A stretch of 10,364 nucleotides of DNA, from positions 1-10,364 of the forward strand of contig JASIBJ010000311.1 in the NCBI GenBank assembly GCA_030045215.1. The letters run 5' to 3'. A model generated the notes under the pieces. That model worked only from the letters and a program-made list of their open reading frames with translations. It was not told where the DNA came from and did not search any database. Source of the stretch: Streptosporangiaceae bacterium. Its GTDB lineage: Bacteria > Actinomycetota > Actinomycetes > Streptosporangiales > Streptosporangiaceae. Both the position numbers and the translations under genes were made by a program. Shown here piece by piece: positions 6,019 to 10,364 of this stretch (within the stretch, counting starts at the first letter, position 1; every line of letters begins with the position of its first letter).

Positions 6019-6783
6019 GTGCATGGCAAGAATCGCTCGCGGCTGACGTTCAAGGCCGCATACGCAATACGGCACCCGGGCCGCATCGCCAGCCACGTCC
6101 GCCGGCAGGCTCGGGATACCTGGTACGGGCTCACCACGCCTGACCACGTGAGCTACTACCGGGCTGTGATGCGCTCAGACACGGCCCGCAGCAGCGAGGC
6201 AGCGGTCGGCAGCAAGACCCACGCGTCCTGGTTGCAGATCGGCCAGATGCAGTTCGACTACCTGATGAAGCACGGGCTGAAGCCGGACATGCGGATGCTG
6301 GACATCGGCTGTGGCAACCTCAGGGCCGGCCGGCTGTTCATCGACTACCTGGACTCTGGCAACTATTACGGCACGGACATATCTCCGGAGATCCTGCTCG
6401 CCGCGCAGCGAACCGTCGAGGAGTATGGCCTGCAGCGCAAGCTGCCGTACTTGGTGCTGACCAGCGACCTGAAGCTGGCGTTCCTCCCCGACAGCCATTT
6501 CGACATCGTGCACGCCCACAGCGTCTTCTCGCACTCGCCGCTGACCGTCATCGACGAGTGCCTGGCCCACGTCGGCCGCATCATGGCACCGGGCGGCCGG
6601 TTCGACTTCACCTTCGACCGGACCGCTGGCACCGAGCATCAGGTGCTGCGCGAGGACTTCTATTACCGCACCGAGACGCTGATTGACCTGGCCGCCAGCC
6701 ACGGCCTCGAGGCTGAGTACATGGCGGACTGGGAGGAAACCGGCCACCATCAGTCGAAGATCCGCGTGATCCGACCCGCCTGA
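6019..6783 (+). CDS. Class I SAM-dependent methyltransferase, substrate unknown
   Basis: This 254-residue protein has a Rossmann-fold methyltransferase domain in its second half. Motif I is LDIGCGNLRAG (about 94-104), the acidic residue that binds the SAM ribose is D120 in YYGTDIS, and the post-motif strand is FDIVHAHSVFSH (about 161-172), followed by GRIMAPGGRF. The first 85 residues are basic and aromatic (FKAAYAIRHPGRIASHVRRQ, then WYGLTTPDHVSYYR) and unlike any domain I recognise; they may bind the substrate or the membrane surface. GTG 6019 is preferred over TTG 6001 because a -10-like TACTGT ends six bases before it. No biosynthetic partner genes flank it, so the substrate could be a small molecule, lipid or sugar. 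The methyltransferase call is firm; the role is open. Confidence 0.85.
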   Translation: MHGKNRSRLTFKAAYAIRHPGRIASHVRRQARDTWYGLTTPDHVSYYRAVMRSDTARSSEAAVGSKTHASWLQIGQMQFDYLMKHGLKPDMRMLDIGCGNLRAGRLFIDYLDSGNYYGTDISPEILLAAQRTVEEYGLQRKLPYLVLTSDLKLAFLPDSHFDIVHAHSVFSHSPLTVIDECLAHVGRIMAPGGRFDFTFDRTAGTEHQVLREDFYYRTETLIDLAASHGLEAEYMADWEETGHHQSKIRVIRPA

Positions 6784-6813
6784 CCAGGGCTGGAGCAAGG
6801 GCCGTATCCCTGC

Positions 6814-6867
6814 CCCCGGCATCGCCGAGCGAGCATCCCGCCCCGGAATCGCTGAACGGGCATCCCG
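6814..6867. repeat. Two-copy 27-bp imperfect tandem repeat in the intergenic region
   Basis: Bases 6814-6840 and 6841-6867 are consecutive 27-base copies identical at 23 positions. Both start CCCCGG and end GCATCCCG; a short third start (CCCGGACGC) follows. The period is a multiple of three, and the minus strand is open here, reading RDARSA(I/M)PG units. I see no support for a gene on that strand. It may be one member of an interspersed repeat family. Confidence 0.6.
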
Positions 6868-6912
6868 CCCGGACGCCTCGGCTTGGCTTTCCTGGATACT
6901 TTTATCCGCGTT

Positions 6913-6929
6913 TACCAGCCACACTGGTA
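6913..6929. promoter_or_regulatory. Operator-like dyad upstream of glgC
   Basis: TACCAG (6913-6918) and CTGGTA (6924-6929) are perfect inverted halves around CCACA, 43 bases before the glgC start. The dyad follows a locally A/T-rich stretch with a second small inverted repeat, GGATA-CTTT-TATCC (6894-6907), the most likely promoter area. Size and position suit a dimeric repressor site controlling glgC-glgA. The regulator is unknown. Confidence 0.4.
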
Positions 6930-6972
6930 GCCGTCACGGGCGTCAGGTAACGCTGGCTGTGGGAGGCGGAGA

Positions 6973-8214
6973 TTGTCCGGTGATGAGCGCGTGCTCGGCA
7001 TGGTTCTCGCGGGTGGGGCCGGCAAGAGGCTGGCGCCCCTGACGGCGGACCGGGCCAAGCCAGCGGTGCCGTTCGCGGGCCTGTACCGGCTCGTGGACTT
7101 TGCGCTATCGAACCTGGTCAATGCCGGGATGCGCAGGATCTGCGTGCTGACGCAGTACAAGAGCCACAGCCTGGACCGGCATATCACCACGACCTGGCGG
7201 CTGTCGAGCCTGCTCGGCAACTACGTGACCCCCGTGCCGGCCCAGCAGCGCCTTGGTCCACACTGGTACACCGGCTCGGCCGACGCGATCTACCAGTCGC
7301 TGAACCTGATCTTTGACGACGAGCCCGACCTCGTGGCCGTCTTCGGCGCCGACCACGTGTTCCGGATGGATCCGCGGCAGATGTTCGCCCATCACATCGA
7401 GCATGGCGCCGGAGTCACCGTGGCCGCCATCCCGGTACCCAGGCAGGAGGCCAGCGCGTTCGGCGTGATCAGGGTCGCGCCGGACGGCCGCAGGATCGAG
7501 GCCTTCCTGGAGAAGCCGGCCGACCCCCCGCCGATGCCCGGACGGCCCGACATGGCGTACGCGTCCATGGGCATCTACGTGTTCACCACCGACGTCCTCG
7601 TCGATGCGCTGCGCAAGGACGCTGCCGACGACGGCAGCCGGCACGACATGGGCGGCGACATCGTCCCGATGCTGGTCCGGGAGCGCGCCGCCCAGGTCTA
7701 CGACTTCCTCGAGAACTCCGTGCCGGGCGCCGAGCCGCGCGACGCCGGTTATTGGCGCGATGTCGGGACGCTCGACTCCTACTTCGAGGCGCAGATGGAC
7801 CTGTGCGCCGTGCACCCGATCTTCAACCTGTACAACGACAAGTGGCCGATCCTCACGCACGTGCCCTCGCAGCCGCCGGCCAAGTTCGTGCATGAGGAAG
7901 GTGACCGCGTAGGGCGCGCGGTCAACAGCGTCGTCAGCAACGGGGTGATCGTTTCCGGCGGGCTCGTGCGCGACGCCGTGCTCTCGCCGGGAGTGCGGGT
8001 GAACAGCTGGGCCAGGGTCGAGCGGGCGGTAATACTGCACAACACCAAGATCGGCCGCCATGCCGTCGTCGAGAACGCGATCTTGGACAAGAACGTGGAC
8101 GTACCCGAGGGAGCGGTCATCGGGGTGGACAAAGACCACGACCGGGCCCGCGGGTTCGTGGTGTCGGAGGGCGGCATAACGGTCGTCGGCAAGGGCCAGG
8201 CCGTACCGCTGTGA
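6973..8214 (+). CDS. glgC: Glucose-1-phosphate adenylyltransferase (ADP-glucose pyrophosphorylase)
   Basis: The enzyme makes ADP-glucose and diphosphate from ATP and glucose-1-phosphate, the committed step of bacterial glycogen and alpha-glucan synthesis. The 413-residue length is normal for actinobacterial GlgC. The nucleotidyltransferase domain begins [16 protein letters not shown] (about 9-24), followed by RAKPAVPF. Further signatures are [30 protein letters not shown] with the metal-binding Asp near 127, FLEKP with the glucose-phosphate Lys near 181, and YWRDVGT near 260. A left-handed beta-helix tail with hexapeptide-like repeats starts near residue 290 ([27 protein letters not shown]). 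The start is TTG 6973, six bases after GGAGG (6962-6966); the nearby ATG at 6983 is out of frame. It overlaps the next gene by four bases. Confidence 0.96.
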   Translation: MSGDERVLGMVLAGGAGKRLAPLTADRAKPAVPFAGLYRLVDFALSNLVNAGMRRICVLTQYKSHSLDRHITTTWRLSSLLGNYVTPVPAQQRLGPHWYTGSADAIYQSLNLIFDDEPDLVAVFGADHVFRMDPRQMFAHHIEHGAGVTVAAIPVPRQEASAFGVIRVAPDGRRIEAFLEKPADPPPMPGRPDMAYASMGIYVFTTDVLVDALRKDAADDGSRHDMGGDIVPMLVRERAAQVYDFLENSVPGAEPRDAGYWRDVGTLDSYFEAQMDLCAVHPIFNLYNDKWPILTHVPSQPPAKFVHEEGDRVGRAVNSVVSNGVIVSGGLVRDAVLSPGVRVNSWARVERAVILHNTKIGRHAVVENAILDKNVDVPEGAVIGVDKDHDRARGFVVSEGGITVVGKGQAVPL

Positions 8215-9383
8215 GCGGCGACCGGCAAGATCCGCGGCCGCGGATTGCGATGCTCACCCGCGAGTATTCGCCCGAGGTGTACGGGGGCGCCGGGGTCCAC
8301 GTCGAATACCTCGCTGCGGCCCTCGCCCGCCTGGTCGACCTCACCGTCCACTGCCAGGGCGCCGACCGGCCGGGCGCGATAGCGCACCGGCCGTGGCCAC
8401 GGCTGTCGGCGGCCAACCCGGCGTTGCAGACCATCTCCGCCGAGCTGACGATGGCCGCCGACACCGGCGGCGCGCAACTCGTGCACTCCCACACCTGGTA
8501 CACCGGCCTGGCCGGCCACCTGAGCAGCCTGCTGCACGGCATCCCGCACGTGCTCACCGCGCACTCGCTCGAGCCACTCAGGCCATGGAAGGCCGAGCAA
8601 CTTGGCGGCGGCTACGCGGTCTCCAGCTGGTGCGAGCGCACGGCGATCGAATCCGCCTCGGCGGTGATCGCGGTCTCCGCCGGCATGCGGTCGGACATCC
8701 TGATGACCTACCCGCGGGTGCCCGCCGACCGCGTGCACGTGATTCACAACGGCATCGACGCCGCGCAGTACGCGCCCGACCGCGGCCGGGAGGCGCTGGA
8801 TCGGTACGGGATCGATCCCGGCCAGCCAACGGTGGCCTTCGTCGGCCGTGTGACCAGGCAGAAGGGCCTGCAGGTGCTGCTGCGGGCCGCCGACCGGCTC
8901 GCTCCAGCGGCGCAGCTGGTGCTGTGCGCCGGCCAGGCCGACACGCCCGACCTGCAGGCCGAGGTCGGCGACCTGGTAGATCACCTGCGGGCAACCAGGT
9001 CCGGCGTCATCTGGCTGCCGGGGATGCTGGAAAAGGCCGAGGTCATCCAGATCCTCAGTCACGCGACCGTCTTCGCCTGCCCATCGCTGTACGAGCCGCT
9101 CGGCATCGTCAACCTCGAGGCGATGGCCTGCGGCACAGCCGTGGTGGCCTCGGCCGTGGGCGGCATCCCCGAGGTCGTCGCCGACGGCACGACCGGGCTG
9201 CTCGTGCCGCCCGACGACGAGCATGCGCTCGCGGACGCCCTCAACTCACTGATCGCCGATCCGGCCAGGGCGGCCGAGCTGGGCGCTCGGGGCCGAGCCA
9301 GGGCGGTGGCCGAGTTCAGCTGGAATGCGATTGCCACGCGGACCGCCGCGCTGTATCAAAGCCTGCTGGGCAAACCTCGGTAG
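8211..9383 (+). CDS. glgA: GT4 glycogen synthase / alpha-maltose-1-phosphate synthase
   Basis: This 390-residue GT-B glycosyltransferase uses ADP-glucose from GlgC. The N-terminal domain shows [18 protein letters not shown] (about 18-35, glycine-rich acceptor/phosphate loop) and [13 protein letters not shown]. The C-terminal domain shows [11 protein letters not shown] (211-221, Arg and Lys that contact the ADP phosphates) and the E-x7-E motif from E295 to E303 in [10 protein letters not shown]. Actinobacterial relatives include GlgM (M. tuberculosis Rv1212c), which joins ADP-glucose to glucose-1-phosphate to make maltose-1-phosphate for the GlgE pathway. Sequence inspection alone cannot decide between GlgA and GlgM. 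The start is GTG 8211, whose GTGA contains the glgC stop, so the pair is translationally coupled; the ribosome site is weak. The gene ends with TAG at 9381-9383. Confidence 0.93.
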   Translation: MSGDRQDPRPRIAMLTREYSPEVYGGAGVHVEYLAAALARLVDLTVHCQGADRPGAIAHRPWPRLSAANPALQTISAELTMAADTGGAQLVHSHTWYTGLAGHLSSLLHGIPHVLTAHSLEPLRPWKAEQLGGGYAVSSWCERTAIESASAVIAVSAGMRSDILMTYPRVPADRVHVIHNGIDAAQYAPDRGREALDRYGIDPGQPTVAFVGRVTRQKGLQVLLRAADRLAPAAQLVLCAGQADTPDLQAEVGDLVDHLRATRSGVIWLPGMLEKAEVIQILSHATVFACPSLYEPLGIVNLEAMACGTAVVASAVGGIPEVVADGTTGLLVPPDDEHALADALNSLIADPARAAELGARGRARAVAEFSWNAIATRTAALYQSLLGKPR

Positions 9384-9436
9384 CGGGAACGCGAGCATGC
9401 TCAGGACCTCGGCCGACCCCTTCCGGTATCGTTAGT

Positions 9437-9455
9437 CAAGATACATCTCGTCTTG
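9437..9455. promoter_or_regulatory. Operator-like dyads upstream of the DUF1707 gene
   Basis: CAAGATACATCTCG (9437-9450) contains AGAT-AC-ATCT, a symmetric core with further matching outer bases. An overlapping dyad pairs CAAGA (9437-9441) with TCTTG (9451-9455). A possible -10, TATCGT (9427-9432), lies just upstream, so a repressor here would cover the transcription start. The pattern resembles AAGATAT-ATATCTT-type sites that I associate with PadR-type regulators in actinomycetes; that link is from memory and uncertain. Confidence 0.35.
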
Positions 9456-9470
9456 CGGAGGAGATCCAGC

Positions 9471-10238
9471 ATGGAGCAAGGCAGCCTGCCCCAGCCTGCG
9501 CCAGGACAGGCGCCGGGATCGCCGACACCAGCGGAAACCGGGCCGGCCCAGGCGGAGACCGCGTCAGGCCAGGCGGAGACCGCGTCACGCCAGGCGGAGA
9601 CCGCGTCAGGCCAGGCGGAGACCGCGTCAGGCCAGGCGCCGGTCATCAGGGTGAGCGATCACGACCGCGACGCGGTCGCGCAGCGGCTCCAGGAGGCGTT
9701 TGCCGAGGGCCGGCTGGACGATGACGAGTTCGACCAGCGCATGCGGGCCGCGCTGACGGCCAAGCTGAACACCGAACTGGAGCCCCTCACGGCGGATCTG
9801 CCTGCCGGGATGCAGCGACCGGCTGCCGTCGCTCCCGCCGTGGTGGCCGGCCGGACGCCGGGGAAGTTCGCGATCGCCTACAAAAGCGGGATCCGGCGCG
9901 GCGGCCGCTGGCGGGTGCCCGAGCGCTTCTCGACCGTCGTGTACAAGGGCAGCGGGCGGCTCGACCTTCGCGCGGCCGAGCTCAGCGCGCCGGTCACGAC
10001 GCTGTTCACCGTCGCCTACAAATCCCGCGTGGACGTGCTCGTCCCGCCCGGAGTGCGGGTCGAGCTGGAAGGGTTCGGCGTCAGCAAGGGCTGGTCCGCC
10101 GAGGAAGAGCTGGAGCGCCTGCTGCCGGCCGACGCGCCCGTCGTTCACGTCCGCGGAATCGGCTATAAGGGCACGATCGAGGTCAGCACGAAACCGGGCG
10201 ACTCGGCCGGGCCAGCCCGGCCGGCACTGCCCGGCTAG
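9471..10238 (+). CDS. DUF1707 protein with LiaF-like C-terminal domain
   Basis: This 255-residue protein has three parts. Residues 1-58 are a low-complexity Pro/Ala/Gln/Glu segment with four heptads of the type QAETASG (27-54). Residues about 59-112 are a DUF1707 domain (IRVSDHDRDAVAQRLQEAF, then EGRLDDDEFDQRM), a small helical domain common in actinobacteria. Residues about 140-245 resemble the beta-strand-rich LiaF/DUF2154 'cell wall-active antibiotics response' fold, with GRLDLRAAEL, VAYKSRVDVLVPPGVRVELEGFGV and VVHVRGIGYKGTIEV. No membrane helix is seen, which is unlike many DUF1707 proteins. The start is ATG 9471, six bases after GGAGGAGA (9457-9464); an upstream in-frame TTG at 9453 would put the ribosome site inside the gene. 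A role in envelope-stress sensing is inference from the domain only. Confidence 0.85.
   Translation: MEQGSLPQPAPGQAPGSPTPAETGPAQAETASGQAETASRQAETASGQAETASGQAPVIRVSDHDRDAVAQRLQEAFAEGRLDDDEFDQRMRAALTAKLNTELEPLTADLPAGMQRPAAVAPAVVAGRTPGKFAIAYKSGIRRGGRWRVPERFSTVVYKGSGRLDLRAAELSAPVTTLFTVAYKSRVDVLVPPGVRVELEGFGVSKGWSAEEELERLLPADAPVVHVRGIGYKGTIEVSTKPGDSAGPARPALPG
9549..9632 (+). repeat. Four-copy 21-bp coding minisatellite
   Basis: Four head-to-tail 21-base units occupy 9549-9569, 9570-9590, 9591-9611 and 9612-9632. All start CAGGCGGAGACCGCGTCA. Only the second differs, by one base (CGC instead of GGC at the end), changing a Gly to Arg. They encode QAETASG heptads. Near-identity at the DNA level points to recent duplication by slippage, and the multiple-of-three period keeps the frame if the copy number changes. 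Confidence 0.9.
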
Positions 10239-10243
10239 CCGCG

Positions 10244-10284
10244 CCCGCCGCTGGCGGTGAGTCAGGCCGCCTAACGGTCGGCGG
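10244..10284. terminator. Possible bidirectional terminator between converging genes
   Basis: Two GC-rich hairpins lie between the DUF1707 stop and the stop of the converging gene: CCGCC-GCT-GGCGG (10245-10257), and CCGCC (10267-10271) with GGCGG (10280-10284). The outer arms can also pair with each other, giving alternative folds. There is no T-tract. Position supports a terminator role, but GC-rich DNA forms such stems easily. Confidence 0.3.
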
Positions 10285-10286
10285 GC

Positions 10287-10364
10287 TCAGGTCACCGAGC
10301 CGGCCGCGGCTCCGGTCACTCGCTCCCCCCAGCGAGCGATCTCGGCCTCCAGATCCAGCGGCCC
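10287..10364 (-). CDS. C-terminal end of an unidentified protein, 5' end beyond the window
   Basis: An open minus-strand frame enters from the right edge and ends at TGA (10289-10287). The visible 25 residues read GPLDLEAEIARWGERV and then a short Thr/Gly/Ala-rich tail. The amphipathic helix-like segment, the high third-position GC and the convergent placement 48 bases from the DUF1707 stop fit a real gene end. Too little is visible to name a family, and chance cannot be excluded at this length. Confidence 0.45.
   Translation of the reverse strand, partial: GPLDLEAEIARWGERVTGAAAGSVT

Noticed and set aside
6175..6924. Minus-strand 249-codon frame opposite the methyltransferase and into the glgC gap
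   Set aside because: It is antisense to SAM motif I and the rest of the methyltransferase; its only odd part is the 27-bp repeat, reported separately.
7779..9224. Minus-strand 481-codon frame across glgC and glgA
   Set aside because: It spans two unmistakable genes on the other strand and has no family signature.
9393..9402. GAGCATGCTC palindrome after glgA
   Set aside because: A ten-base palindrome alone, with no T-tract and no clear promoter spacing, is expected by chance in this composition.
8393..9724. Plus-strand 443-codon frame overlapping glgA and DUF1707
   Set aside because: It is a +2 shadow of glgA with Arg/Gly-rich low-complexity translation, and it reads the 21-bp minisatellite in a wrong frame.

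Overview
The window is GC-rich (about 70%) with strong third-position G/C bias. It has GTG and TTG starts, AGGAGG-type ribosome sites and probable leaderless genes. Together with families found almost only there (DUF3093, DUF3710, DUF4235, DUF1707), this points to a chromosome of a high-GC actinomycete. The genus cannot be fixed from the sequence; a Streptosporangiales-like organism is a guess.

Left block (1-5533). A minus-strand TRAM-domain, Fe-S RNA uracil methyltransferase runs off the left edge. It is divergent from two overlapping TrkA-family potassium-uptake regulatory subunits (827-2157). These converge, 6 bases apart, on a minus-strand run read in the order AI-2E-family permease, dut, DUF3710. 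The permease is divergent from a DUF3093 membrane protein. As I recall it, this block matches the M. tuberculosis region Rv2689c-Rv2698 (RNA methyltransferase, APC permease, ceoB, ceoC, further small genes, DUF3710, dut, DUF3093). Here the APC permease and the genes between ceoC and DUF3710 are missing, and the AI-2E permease lies between dut and DUF3093.

Middle block (5534-6972). A small DUF4235 membrane protein is followed by a class I SAM-dependent methyltransferase of unknown substrate. The methyltransferase has a probable leaderless GTG start. The 189 bases after it hold a 27-bp tandem repeat and an operator-like dyad in front of glgC.

Right block (6973-10364). glgC (ADP-glucose pyrophosphorylase) and a GT4 glycogen/maltose-1-phosphate synthase (glgA/glgM) overlap by 4 bases. 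They form an ADP-glucose module for alpha-glucan synthesis. Next is a DUF1707 protein with a LiaF-like C-terminal half, a 21-bp coding minisatellite near its N-terminus and an operator-like dyad upstream. The last 26 codons of an unidentified minus-strand gene lie at the right edge.

I saw no tRNA, rRNA, CRISPR array, insertion sequence or phage gene. The window is mostly conserved housekeeping sequence. The points worth a second look are the regulatory dyads, the shared palindromic -10 at 5032-5040, the two coding repeats and the rearranged trkA-dut neighbourhood. I see no clear case for a new multi-gene system.
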